From Cyclobacteriaceae bacterium (GTDB lineage Bacteria > Bacteroidota > Bacteroidia > Cytophagales > Cyclobacteriaceae), in assembly GCA_026989535.1 (NCBI GenBank), contig JALSJD010000155.1, positions 1 through 58,671 on the forward strand: a stretch of 58,671 bases of DNA, written 5' to 3'. The number at the start of each line of letters is the position of its first letter. The stretch's first letter is position 1. The translations under genes and the position numbers were made by a program. The notes under the pieces were generated by a model. The model worked only from the letters and a program-made list of their open reading frames with translations, did no database searches and was not told the origin of the DNA. Positions 1 to 8,929 of the stretch are shown piece by piece.

Positions 1-237
1 CCTACTTTTTTAAAGTACCCTGAGCAGTATAAAGAAAGTGATTTGAATCAGGCTTTTGCAGTAGAGCTGTACGATTTTATAGAAAATAAGCAACCTGATT
101 ACTGGCTCTATGGCCACCACCATCAAAATACGGCTGATTTTAGCATTGGTAAAACCCAAATGTGTACTAACCAATTAGGTTATGTAAAATATGAGGAGCA
201 CCAATTATTTAGCACTAGTAAAACGATAAGTATATGA
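1..237 (+). CDS. Metallophosphoesterase, C-terminal part (cut by window start)
   Basis: The frame is open from base 1, so this is the 3' end of a gene that begins before the window. The 78 visible codons contain YGHHH, like the last metal-binding GHxH segment of calcineurin-like phosphoesterases, followed by a short strand-rich tail that is usual after that motif. Family knowledge suggests a two-metal phosphodiesterase or phosphatase; the substrate cannot be told. A promoter and operator lie between it and the next gene, so it may not be co-transcribed with the toxin-antitoxin pair. Apparent internal starts such as TTG at 43 are not needed. Confidence 0.7.
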   Translation, partial: PTFLKYPEQYKESDLNQAFAVELYDFIENKQPDYWLYGHHHQNTADFSIGKTQMCTNQLGYVKYEEHQLFSTSKTISI

Positions 238-247
238 CTAATCATAT

Positions 248-306
248 AATAAACCTATATTTGCACAATAAACTAAATTGGTTTATTAAGCAATTATAGG
301 TTTATT
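248..306. promoter_or_regulatory. Nested palindromic operator and promoter of the AbiEi/AbiEii pair
   Basis: Two inverted repeats share one centre. The outer arms are 12 bp (248-259 AATAAACCTATA and 295-306 TATAGGTTTATT). The inner arms are 7 bp (267-273 AATAAAC and 281-287 GTTTATT). The half-site AATAAAC thus occurs four times, with 19 bp between like-oriented starts. A TATATTTG element at 256-263 matches the Bacteroidota -7 consensus and is overlapped by the outer left arm. AbiEi antitoxins are known to repress their own promoters through inverted repeats, so autoregulation is a reasonable inference. Confidence 0.6.
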
Positions 307-313
307 AAAAATA

Positions 314-1324
314 ATGAAACAGCTTAAACAATATCTACTTCAGGTGCTAGGAGCACAAATACAACCTAAACCCACAGACAAACACCTGATGGAGGGTTTA
401 CCTATGTATATTGGCGAAACCTATAAATTCTATGATATTACATTATTTAATAATCGAAAATTATTAATAGCTGCTCCTAAGCATGAAGATGGGTTTACGG
501 TTTTGCAAACAGAGAAAAATCTAAACTTATTAAAAAATAAATTAGGGAAAACAGTGGTATTGCTATTGCCAAAAATTACTTCATTTAACAGGAAGAGGCT
601 GATTGATAAAGGCATTAATTTTATTGTGCCAGGTAATCAATTATACCTGCCAGATTTATTATTGGATTTAAAAGAAACCTTTTTTAACCCAAACACAAAA
701 AAGAAAACGGAGACACTTCTACCTTCGGCTCAGTTTCTTCTTATTTATCATATTATACACCGTACTAATATATGGCAATTGGAAGCCCATTCTTTTAAAG
801 AAATAGCAGAAAAAACAGGCTACAGCCCCATGGCCATAACCAAAGCGGTGAACAATCTAACATACCACAAACTTATTGAGGTAACAGGTGATAAAGAAAA
901 GCAGATAACGTTTACCCTAAACAGGTTAGAGCTATGGCAAGAGGCTGAAAAACGAAAATTACTAATTAACCCTGTGATAAAAAAAGTATATGTAGATGAA
1001 AGACCCAGCGCATATCTACTGCCAAGTAACGCTTCTGCATTGCCCGAATACAGCAATATGAACCCTAGCCGGCAGGTGTATTTAGCCATAGCAAAAGGCG
1101 CCTTTTATAGTTTACAAAAGAACAACGCACTAATAGGTGCGAATGAACACGAAGGAAAATACTGCTTAGAAGTATGGAAATACAACCCTAGCGTACTGGT
1201 AGGTGAACTAGACAATAATACTGCAGTAGTGGACCCACTATCACTTTATTTAAGCTTAAAAAACGACCAAGATGAACGTACCGAAATGGCTTTAGAACAA
1301 TTAATAGATACGCATATATGGTAA
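314..1324 (+). CDS. AbiEi-like antitoxin / winged-helix transcriptional regulator
   Basis: This 336-residue protein is probably the antitoxin and autorepressor of a type IV toxin-antitoxin pair. Residues 158-190 (from HSFKEIAEKTGYS) form a MarR/GntR-like helix-turn-helix. Residues 1-130 are an alpha/beta region without a motif I can name, and the C-terminal 120 residues resemble the AbiEi C-terminal region only in general layout. The stop overlaps the next gene start by 7 bases, typical of translational coupling of antitoxin and toxin. The nested palindrome just upstream fits a self-regulating DNA-binding antitoxin. The family call rests on partner and architecture, not on a strong motif. Confidence 0.6.
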   Translation: MKQLKQYLLQVLGAQIQPKPTDKHLMEGLPMYIGETYKFYDITLFNNRKLLIAAPKHEDGFTVLQTEKNLNLLKNKLGKTVVLLLPKITSFNRKRLIDKGINFIVPGNQLYLPDLLLDLKETFFNPNTKKKTETLLPSAQFLLIYHIIHRTNIWQLEAHSFKEIAEKTGYSPMAITKAVNNLTYHKLIEVTGDKEKQITFTLNRLELWQEAEKRKLLINPVIKKVYVDERPSAYLLPSNASALPEYSNMNPSRQVYLAIAKGAFYSLQKNNALIGANEHEGKYCLEVWKYNPSVLVGELDNNTAVVDPLSLYLSLKNDQDERTEMALEQLIDTHIW

Positions 1325-2091
1325 GAGGATTAGACGTGTTTACAGCCTATTTTAAGGATTACCCCAATAATTATGTAATTATTGGAGGCACTGCCTGCGA
1401 TATAATTATTGAAGAAGCGGGGTTTGTACCCAGAGTAACAAAAGATATTGATATTATATTAATAGTAGAAGCCCTATCTGCCGAGTTTGTTAACATGTTT
1501 TGGCAGTTTATTAAAAAAGGCAAGTACGAATTACAGCAAAAAAGCGAAGACGATAGGAAATACTATCGTTTTATGAAACCAGAAAATAAGGATTACCCTT
1601 ACCAACTGGAGCTTTTTGCAAGAAAGCCAGATGTAATTACCTTGGAGGGTGATGTACACCTAACCCCTATACCGGTTGATGAGGATGTAAGCAGCCTTTC
1701 GGCCATTTTACTAAGCGATGATTATTATCATTATATGATTGGCCATACTACCACCAAAGAGGGGTTGCAACATGCCAATACCGAAGCCTTAATTTGTTTA
1801 AAGGCCAAAGCCTATTTAGAAATAACGGAGCGCATTGCTGCCAGTAGCAAGGAGGATAGCAAACAACTTAAAAAACATAAAAACGACATATTTAAATTGG
1901 CCGTAATGTTAGCCCCTAACAATGCATTTACATTACCTAAAAGCATAAAAAACCACATGCAAAAATTTACAAATGCCATTGCCGATGAATTGCCAACCAA
2001 AGATTTATTTAAAGCCATGGGTTTGGGTAACCTTAACCCTAAACAAGTATGGAGCCAATTACTCAAAAATTTTAAGTTAAATGGGGAATAA
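1318..2091 (+). CDS. AbiEii/AbiGii-type nucleotidyltransferase toxin
   Basis: A 257-residue protein with the nucleotidyltransferase signature: GG at residues 23-24 (IIGGTACDI) followed by D43 and D45 (TKDIDIIL). In AbiEii-family toxins these positions bind nucleotide and metal, and the enzyme modifies RNA. The gene overlaps its putative antitoxin by 7 bp, and the downstream hsdS starts 11 bp inside its 3' end. The module is therefore fused translationally into the restriction operon. That arrangement would tie toxin control to the specificity subunit, which is unusual. The start is the ATG at 1318, fixed by overlap with the preceding stop. Confidence 0.75.
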   Translation: MVRGLDVFTAYFKDYPNNYVIIGGTACDIIIEEAGFVPRVTKDIDIILIVEALSAEFVNMFWQFIKKGKYELQQKSEDDRKYYRFMKPENKDYPYQLELFARKPDVITLEGDVHLTPIPVDEDVSSLSAILLSDDYYHYMIGHTTTKEGLQHANTEALICLKAKAYLEITERIAASSKEDSKQLKKHKNDIFKLAVMLAPNNAFTLPKSIKNHMQKFTNAIADELPTKDLFKAMGLGNLNPKQVWSQLLKNFKLNGE

Positions 2092-3298
2092 AACCAAGCC
2101 ATTTTATAATACTACGATTCCAGACGAGTGGGAGATAAAGACTTTAAATAAGTTTGGTGATTTTTCTAAAGGAAAGGGGATATTAAAGGCAGAGTTGATC
2201 TCTGAAGGAATTCCCTGTATTCGGTACGGTGAAATTTACACAACCCATAGTTATGTAATAAATGAATTTTGCTCTTTCATCAATGAGGAAGTTGCTAAGG
2301 AAAGTAAAGAAATTAAAAAAGGAGATATTCTTTTTGCTGGGTCAGGAGAAACTATTGAAGAAATTGGTAAATCTGTTGCTTTTATAGGAAGTGAAAAAGC
2401 TTATGTAGGAGGAGATATAATTATTCTTTCTACTGATAAGAATGTTAGTGCGGAGTGTCTTTCGTATGCTTTGGAAACTGATAGTGCAAGAAAACAAAAA
2501 AGAAGATTGGGTCAAGGCAATTCTGTAGTACACATATATTCAAAGGACTTATTAAAATTAAGAATTCCTCTTCCTCCCCTCCCCGAACAAAAAGCTATTG
2601 CCCACGCTTTGGCTTTAATGGATAAAGCCATTAACGCCAATATCCAACTTATCTCCCAAAAAGAGCTGCGCAAAAAATGGTTAATGCAAAATTTATTAAC
2701 GGGCAAAAAACGGCTAAACGGGTTTAGTGGGGTGTGGAAGGAAGTTCATCTAAGTGATATGTTTTCTGAACGAAATGAACGTAATAATAATGGTCTAGCT
2801 CTTTTGTCCATTGGCCAAAACGGTGTTTACCCTCAAGAAAATTCTATCAAAAAGGATACTTCAAATAGCGATAAGTCTAAATATAAGAAAATCTGTGTAG
2901 GAGACATAGGTTATAATACTATGCGTATGTGGCAAGGCAGAAGTGCTTTATCAAGTTTAGAAGGAATTGTGAGTCCAGCTTACACAATTGTAACTCCTAA
3001 AGAAAACGCTGACTCATTATTCTTTGCTTACTTATTTAAAACTCCAAAACTAATTAATCTCTTTTGGCGAAACTCACAAGGTTTGGTAAATGATACGTTG
3101 AATTGTAAATTCAAAGACTTTTCGATTGTTAAGGTTTTTTTGCCTCCTAAAGAAGGGCAAACTGCCATTGCCCAAGTATTGCAATCAGCAGATAAAGAAC
3201 TAGCGCTACTTAAGGCCAAAACAGATAAATTAAAGGAGCAAAAAAAAGGAATGATGCAGGTGTTATTAACGGGGAAGAAGAGGTTGAAAATAGTATGA
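2081..3298 (+). CDS. hsdS: Type I restriction-modification specificity subunit
   Basis: A 405-residue HsdS subunit, which sets the DNA target of a type I restriction-modification complex. It has two target-recognition domains (about residues 10-160 and 215-350), each followed by a helical spacer with PLPPLPEQ or LPPKEGQ and ending in LLTGKKRL (about residues 205 and 395). This duplicated half-subunit plan is diagnostic. The ATG at 2081 lies 11 bp inside the toxin gene, giving tight coupling. No hsdM is present in the window; it may lie upstream. The hsdR partner is 2.4 kb downstream, separated by two accessory genes. Confidence 0.93.
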   Translation: MGNKTKPFYNTTIPDEWEIKTLNKFGDFSKGKGILKAELISEGIPCIRYGEIYTTHSYVINEFCSFINEEVAKESKEIKKGDILFAGSGETIEEIGKSVAFIGSEKAYVGGDIIILSTDKNVSAECLSYALETDSARKQKRRLGQGNSVVHIYSKDLLKLRIPLPPLPEQKAIAHALALMDKAINANIQLISQKELRKKWLMQNLLTGKKRLNGFSGVWKEVHLSDMFSERNERNNNGLALLSIGQNGVYPQENSIKKDTSNSDKSKYKKICVGDIGYNTMRMWQGRSALSSLEGIVSPAYTIVTPKENADSLFFAYLFKTPKLINLFWRNSQGLVNDTLNCKFKDFSIVKVFLPPKEGQTAIAQVLQSADKELALLKAKTDKLKEQKKGMMQVLLTGKKRLKIV

Positions 3299-3353
3299 AC
3301 ATGATTTTTAAGATTTTAAGATGAATAAGATTTTGAATAAAAAAGATTAAAAA

Positions 3354-3770
3354 ATGAATGCTAATAAATCATCTATACCTGTAGATAAAGATGTAATCAA
3401 TAATTTAACACATAAAATAATTGGTTGCGCAATGGAAGTGCACAGCACGTTGGGTAATGGTTTTCAAGAAGTGATTTACCAAAGAGCATTGTCTATTGAG
3501 TTAAATCATCAAGATATTGAACACGTGCGAGAGATGGAAATGGATTTGCATTACAGAGAGCAGCATATTGGTACTCGCAGAGTCGATTTTTTTATTGAAG
3601 GATGTGTGATGTTAGAAATTAAAGCAATTGAAAAATTAGGAGGTGTGCACAAAGCCCAAGCCATTAACTATTGTGAAGCTTACAATATTGCAGATGGTTT
3701 ACTTATCAACTTTGGAGGAGAAAGTTTAGAATTTAAAAGAGTATTCAACAAAAATCTTAAAAATCAATAA
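3354..3770 (+). CDS. GxxExxY family protein
   Basis: A 138-residue protein with the name-giving motif: GFQEVIY around residues 37-43 after the typical stretch AMEVHSTLGNG. Later residues RRVDFFIEGCVMLEIKA resemble a PD-(D/E)xK core (D of RRVDF, then E-x-K of LEIKA), so a nuclease-like fold is suspected for the family. Its biochemical role is not established. It often accompanies accessory loci in Bacteroidota. Here it lies 55 bp after hsdS and 38 bp before the AlbA_2 gene, probably in the same operon. Confidence 0.85.
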   Translation: MNANKSSIPVDKDVINNLTHKIIGCAMEVHSTLGNGFQEVIYQRALSIELNHQDIEHVREMEMDLHYREQHIGTRRVDFFIEGCVMLEIKAIEKLGGVHKAQAINYCEAYNIADGLLINFGGESLEFKRVFNKNLKNQ

Positions 3771-3808
3771 ATCCTGTAATCCTGTTCAGACAATTTAAGT
3801 TGAATATT

Positions 3809-5476
3809 ATGACCACAGACGAACTAAAATATACACTTGAACAACTTCGCAGCTTAACTGCTGAAACGGAAGTGTTGGAGTTTAAAGAGGCAAAAAGAAC
3901 CTATGATTTTTCAAAGTTGGGCAAATATTTTTCTGCATTAAGCAATGAAGCCAACCTAAAAGGGAAAGGGTATGCTTGGCTGGTTTTCGGAATTGAAAAC
4001 AAGCAACATAGAATTGTTAGTACACAGTTTCACCCACATCGAAAAAACCTTGATAGCTTAAAAGGAGAGATTGCCAACAAAACTACCAACAGAATTACTT
4101 TTATCGAGATACATGAACTTGATTTACCTGAAGGAAGAGTGGTGATGTTTCAGATACCTGCTGCACCCAAGGGGTTTCCAATTGCGTTCGAAGGGCATTA
4201 TTATGGTAGAGATGGGGAGGAACTCGTTCCTCTTAATTTAGAAGAAATTGAGCGTATAAGAGCACAAGCCACCACCGAAGATTGGAGCGTTGCCATTGTG
4301 CCTGATGCTACCATTGAAGATTTAGAACCTGAAGCCATTCGGGTTTCTAGAGAGAACTTTAAAAATAAGTTTTCAGAAAAAGCCGATGAGGTGGACGGTT
4401 GGAGCGATATTACTTTTTTAAATAAGGCAAAAATTACCATTAAAGGTAAAATCACCCGTACAGCAATTGTTCTCTTAGGAAAAGAAGAGTCGGAGCATTT
4501 TATATCTCCATCCGAAGCAAAAATTAGGTGGCTTTTAAAAGATGACAACGGTATGGATAAGGATTATTTGATTGTAGGTTGCCCTTTATTGCTTGCAGTT
4601 GATAAAGTGTATGCAAAAATCCGAAACCTTAAATACCGGTACTTAAAAGAAGGAACTTTATTTCCAGATGAAGTTAATCAATACGAACCCTACTCCATTC
4701 GTGAAGCTATAAACAACTGCATAGCCCATCAGGATTATACACAACATGGTAGAATTAATGTTATTGAAATGGATGACCAATTGATATTTACCAACCTTGG
4801 GAGTTTTATTCCTGGTAGTGTAGAAAAGGTTGTTAAAGAAGATGCGCCTGAAGAACATTATCGAAATCGATTTTTGGCATCAGCTATGTTTAACTTAAAA
4901 ATGGTTGATACTGCTGGAGGAGGAATACGTAAAATGTTTAATTATCAAAGAGAGCGGTTTTTCCCGATGCCAGATTATGATCTGGTAAAAGGAAAAGTAA
5001 AGGTTTCTATTACAGGGAAAATTTTAGACATGAAATATGCTCGTCTATTAGCCAAAAATCAAGACTTGACCTTAGAGGAAATAATGATGCTAGATAAAGT
5101 TCAAAAGCAAAAGCCGATTACTGCGGTTGAGGAAAAATTACTAAAGGATAGGAAATTAATAGAAGGAAGAAAACCTAATTTCTATATCAGTATTAAGGTC
5201 GCTCAAAAAACAGGACAAAAGGCAGCGTATTCAAAAAACAAAGGTTTTGATAAAGGGTATTATCTCGATTTAATATTAAAGGCAATTAAAGAGCATAAAA
5301 GTGTTAATCGAAATGATGTGGATGAATTACTATGGAACAAATTACCAGATTGGATGACAGAGAAACAGCGAAAAACAAAGATCGCAAACCTTTTGTCAGA
5401 GCTTAGGATAAACAATAGGATTAATAATGCTGGAAGTGATACTAAGCCAGAATGGGTTATCTCTAAAAAAAGTTAA
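3809..5476 (+). CDS. AlbA_2 (Schlafen-like) DNA-binding protein with GHKL-type ATPase domain
   Basis: About 555 residues. The N-terminal 150 residues (TEVLEFKEAK ... YYGRDGEELVPLN) match AlbA_2/Schlafen-type domains. A segment around residues 295-380 (REAINNCIAHQDY, then AGGGIRKMF) matches the C-terminal ATPase-like domain of the COG2865 family often labelled RecG-related regulators. The C-terminus has a winged-helix-like region. Such proteins recur inside type I restriction operons as accessory factors of unproven role. I prefer ATG 3809 over the in-frame TTG at 3800. The stop codon lies inside a run of 10-bp tandem repeats. Confidence 0.8.
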   Translation: MTTDELKYTLEQLRSLTAETEVLEFKEAKRTYDFSKLGKYFSALSNEANLKGKGYAWLVFGIENKQHRIVSTQFHPHRKNLDSLKGEIANKTTNRITFIEIHELDLPEGRVVMFQIPAAPKGFPIAFEGHYYGRDGEELVPLNLEEIERIRAQATTEDWSVAIVPDATIEDLEPEAIRVSRENFKNKFSEKADEVDGWSDITFLNKAKITIKGKITRTAIVLLGKEESEHFISPSEAKIRWLLKDDNGMDKDYLIVGCPLLLAVDKVYAKIRNLKYRYLKEGTLFPDEVNQYEPYSIREAINNCIAHQDYTQHGRINVIEMDDQLIFTNLGSFIPGSVEKVVKEDAPEEHYRNRFLASAMFNLKMVDTAGGGIRKMFNYQRERFFPMPDYDLVKGKVKVSITGKILDMKYARLLAKNQDLTLEEIMMLDKVQKQKPITAVEEKLLKDRKLIEGRKPNFYISIKVAQKTGQKAAYSKNKGFDKGYYLDLILKAIKEHKSVNRNDVDELLWNKLPDWMTEKQRKTKIANLLSELRINNRINNAGSDTKPEWVISKKS

Positions 5477-5526
5477 GAGAGTTTAAGAGAGTTTAAGAGA
5501 GTTTAAGAGAGCTTAAGAGAGCTTAG
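5473..5526. repeat. 10-bp tandem repeats after the AlbA_2 gene
   Basis: Five near-identical tandem units of TTAAGAGAGT/TTAAGAGAGC run head to tail at an exact 10-bp period, starting within the stop codon of the preceding gene. A 10-bp period puts every unit on the same DNA face, so a multimeric protein-binding site or a replication-slippage tract are both possible. The unit core TAAGAGA is the reverse complement of TCTCTTA found in the two direct repeats just downstream. Confidence 0.8.
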
Positions 5527-5543
5527 AAAAAGAAGAGAATATT

Positions 5544-5624
5544 GAAATCTCTCTTAATTAAAGATTGAAAGTGATTAGAATAAAGAATATGTTGAAATAT
5601 GATCTAAGAAATCTCTCTTAATTA
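5544..5624. repeat. 17-bp direct repeats upstream of hsdR
   Basis: GAAATCTCTCTTAATTA occurs exactly at 5544-5560 and 5608-5624, 64 bp apart. Its centre TCTCTTA is the inverse of the upstream 10-bp tandem unit. The 225-bp gap before hsdR is therefore filled with copies of one short motif in both orientations, consistent with a regulatory region for hsdR or an mRNA structure separating it from hsdS. Confidence 0.75.
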
Positions 5625-5701
5625 GAAATGTAAAAGACACTCTTTAAAAATGTTATTAGAATAGCGCATGAGTCAATAAATTCTCTATAAAATTAAAAAT
5701 A

Positions 5702-8700
5702 ATGGACACCCCCAGTTTTAAAGAAGATCATATTAGTCAAATTCCAGCATTGCAGTTACTGCAAAATTTTGGTTATCAGTACCTTACCCAAGAGGAGGCA
5801 TTACAATTACGTGGGGGCAAAACCACTAATGTGCTTTTGGAGGTAGTGCTTCGTAAACAATTGAAGGAGATTAATGCTGAAAAAAGAATAAGTTCTACAA
5901 AAAGCACTTATTTGAGTGACGCTAATATAGAAAATGGGATTAGAGCACTGCAAGATTTGCCCATGAATGAAGGCTATATTAATGCGTGCGAATCAGCTTA
6001 TAATCTTATAACCTTAGGTAAAGCATTAGAACAAAGCATAGATGGCGATAAAAAGAGTTTCACCCTACAATACATTGATTGGGACAACCTAGATAATAAC
6101 GTGTTTCATGTTTCGGAAGAGTTTAGCGTTATGCGTAGTACAAGTAAAGAGCACTACCGCCCCGATTTGGTGCTATTTGTAAATGGCATTCCTCTAAGCA
6201 TTATAGAGTGCAAACGGCCAGATATGAAAGCACCCTTGCAACAAGCCATTAGTCAGCATTTGCGCAATCAGCAAGAAAATGGCATTAGAGGTTTGTATGT
6301 ATATGCACAAGTTATTTTAAGCATGGCTACGCAAGAGGCAGCTTATGCCACCAATGCAACACCCGAAAAATTTTGGGCAAAATGGCAAGAAAAATTCAAC
6401 TCAAATGAAGAAGAGTCCCAATATAAAAACAACTTAAACACCCTAAAAAATACTCCTCTATCTGCAGATAAAAAAAACAAACTGTTCTCAGATAGGTTTA
6501 GGTATGTGCGCCAGTATTTTGATGCCCTAGAGCATAATCACATTCTACCTACTGTACAAGATAAATACTTGTATGGGTTATGTAGCCCCCAACGCTTAAT
6601 GGATATTATTTTCAATTTCGTGTTATTTGATAATGGAGCCAAAAAGGTGGCTAGGTATCAGCAGTTTTTTGCCATTAAAAAGACGATGAATCGCATTCAG
6701 CACATTGATGGCGGAAGAAGAAAAGGAGGCGTTATTTGGCATACCCAAGGCAGTGGTAAATCATTAACAATGGTAATGTTGGCCCAAGCCATTGCCATGG
6801 ATAAATCCATTCGTAATCCTAAAATTATTTTAGTTACAGACCGCACCGATTTAGATAACCAAATTACGGGTACTTTTCGTAAATGCGGCAAATTTGTTGA
6901 TAATGCAACTACTGGCCAACGTTTGGTTGAACTGCTTGAAAGTAAAAGTGATGCCGTAGTAACTACGATTATTAACAAGTTTGTAGCGGCTATGAAGAAG
7001 ATAAAGACTCCTTTAGAAAGCCACGATATATTTGTTTTGGTAGATGAAGGCCACCGGTCTCAGAGTGGCACCTTTAATATTGAAATGCAAAAGACATTGC
7101 CTAATGCATGTTTTATTGCATTAACTGGCACACCTCTTTTTAAAAAAGATAAAAATACAGCCGCTAAATTCGGTGGTATTATAGATGCTTACACGGTAGA
7201 TCAAGCAGTAAAAGATAAGGCCGTTGTTCCATTATTATACGAAGGCAGGTTGGCGCACCAACAAGTAAATGCGGGGCCGTTGGATACATTTTTCGAAATG
7301 GTGTCGGAACCATTAACCGAATATCAAAAGGCAGATTTTAAAAAGAAATTTAGTAGAGCTGATCAATTGAATAGTGCCGAACAAAAAATCTACGCCATTG
7401 CCTGGAACATTAGTTTACATTTTAGAGATAATTGGCAAGGCACCCCTTTTAAGGCACAGCTCGTATGCGATAGAAAAGCAAATGCCATTCGGTATAAGGC
7501 TATTTTAGATGAAATTGGTATTGTAAGTAGCGAGGTGTTGATATCATCTTTGGATGATCGTGAAGGGGAAGACAGCGCTTATGAAAAATCAACAGAAAAA
7601 GAAAATAGATTTTGGAAACGAATGATGGAAGAACATGGGAATTCAAAAACCTATGAGAAAAATATTATCAATCGTTTTAAAAATCAGAAAGATCCTGAAA
7701 TCATTATTGTGGTAGATAAGTTATTAACGGGTTTTGATGCCCCTAAAAACACTGTTTTATACCTTACTAGAAATTTGCAAAGCCATAAACTATTACAAGC
7801 AATTGCACGAGTAAATCGTATTTATCCTGATAAAGAATTTGGGTATATAATAGATTATTATGGAGTAATAGAAAATTTGGATGATGCCTTATTGATGTAT
7901 TCCTCTTTCGAGGATTTTGATGAAGCTGATTTAGAAGGCACATTGGTAAACATTAATGAAGAGATTAAAAAGTTGCCTCAGAAACATTCGGAGTTATGGG
8001 ATGTTTTTAAAGAAGTGGCTAATAAGCGTGATGCAGAGGCCTATCAAGTATTATTAAAAGATGAAGCATTAAGGTCTATTTTTTATGATAAACTTGCGAC
8101 TTTTGCCAAAGGCTTAAAACTAGCCCTCTCGTCTATGCAGTTTCATAAAGAAGTAGAAGAGAAAATAATTGGCCGCTATAAAGAAGATTTGGCCATGTTT
8201 ATGAAGCTACGGATAGCCGTAGTTGAACGATATTCAGATGCCGTTGATTATAAACAATATGAAGGGCAAATTCAAAAATTAATAGATACACATATCACCA
8301 CAGAAAAAGTAGAAGTTATTACTGAACTGGTTAATATTTTTGATAAAGAAGAATTTCAGCAAGAGGTAGAAAATACAACGGGCAAAGCAGCTAAAGCAGA
8401 TAAGATTGCCAGTAGAACAGCAAAGCATATTTCTGAGAAGATGGATGAGGATCCTGCTTTCTACAAAAAGTTTTCGCAAATGCTGCGAGAGACAATTGCC
8501 AAATACGAGCAAAAGAGGATTGATGAAGCTCAATACCTAAGTAAGGTGCAAGAAATTATGGACAATGTATTGGCGCATACGGATAGCGATATCCCATTAG
8601 CATTGCGTGATAAAGATGTGGCTAAAGCCTTTTATGGCCTCACCTTAGAATCTATAAGAGATAAAGTACAAGATGCAGTTGTACTAAAAGAGATTGCGGT

Positions 8701-8929
8701 ACAAACGGCTCTTCAAATTGATGAGCTAATAAATGATGCGGTTTTAGACAACCGTAAACCCATCATAGATTGGCAGTATAAAACCAATATTACAGGCAAA
8801 CTGCAAATTGATATTGGTGACTATTTAATAGATGAAGTGAGGGATAAATATAATATTGCTTTGTCATTTGGAGAAATGGATGAAATTGCCAATAACTGTA
8901 TTGAAGTTGCTAAACTCCGTTATAAGTAA
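5702..8929 (+). CDS. hsdR: Type I restriction enzyme endonuclease/translocase subunit
   Basis: A 1075-residue HsdR, the ATP-driven translocating and cleaving subunit. The nuclease core is RPDLVLFVNG...IECK with D155, E169 and K171 (PD-(D/E)xK). The SF2 motor shows Walker A TQGSGKS near residue 350, motif II DEGHRS near 448, motif III LTGTPL, and motif VI IARVNR. The C-terminal third is helical, as usual for the HsdS/HsdM contact region. Length and motif order are complete, so it looks functional. It is the only restriction nuclease here and needs an HsdM not encoded in the window. Confidence 0.95.
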   Translation: MDTPSFKEDHISQIPALQLLQNFGYQYLTQEEALQLRGGKTTNVLLEVVLRKQLKEINAEKRISSTKSTYLSDANIENGIRALQDLPMNEGYINACESAYNLITLGKALEQSIDGDKKSFTLQYIDWDNLDNNVFHVSEEFSVMRSTSKEHYRPDLVLFVNGIPLSIIECKRPDMKAPLQQAISQHLRNQQENGIRGLYVYAQVILSMATQEAAYATNATPEKFWAKWQEKFNSNEEESQYKNNLNTLKNTPLSADKKNKLFSDRFRYVRQYFDALEHNHILPTVQDKYLYGLCSPQRLMDIIFNFVLFDNGAKKVARYQQFFAIKKTMNRIQHIDGGRRKGGVIWHTQGSGKSLTMVMLAQAIAMDKSIRNPKIILVTDRTDLDNQITGTFRKCGKFVDNATTGQRLVELLESKSDAVVTTIINKFVAAMKKIKTPLESHDIFVLVDEGHRSQSGTFNIEMQKTLPNACFIALTGTPLFKKDKNTAAKFGGIIDAYTVDQAVKDKAVVPLLYEGRLAHQQVNAGPLDTFFEMVSEPLTEYQKADFKKKFSRADQLNSAEQKIYAIAWNISLHFRDNWQGTPFKAQLVCDRKANAIRYKAILDEIGIVSSEVLISSLDDREGEDSAYEKSTEKENRFWKRMMEEHGNSKTYEKNIINRFKNQKDPEIIIVVDKLLTGFDAPKNTVLYLTRNLQSHKLLQAIARVNRIYPDKEFGYIIDYYGVIENLDDALLMYSSFEDFDEADLEGTLVNINEEIKKLPQKHSELWDVFKEVANKRDAEAYQVLLKDEALRSIFYDKLATFAKGLKLALSSMQFHKEVEEKIIGRYKEDLAMFMKLRIAVVERYSDAVDYKQYEGQIQKLIDTHITTEKVEVITELVNIFDKEEFQQEVENTTGKAAKADKIASRTAKHISEKMDEDPAFYKKFSQMLRETIAKYEQKRIDEAQYLSKVQEIMDNVLAHTDSDIPLALRDKDVAKAFYGLTLESIRDKVQDAVVLKEIAVQTALQIDELINDAVLDNRKPIIDWQYKTNITGKLQIDIGDYLIDEVRDKYNIALSFGEMDEIANNCIEVAKLRYK

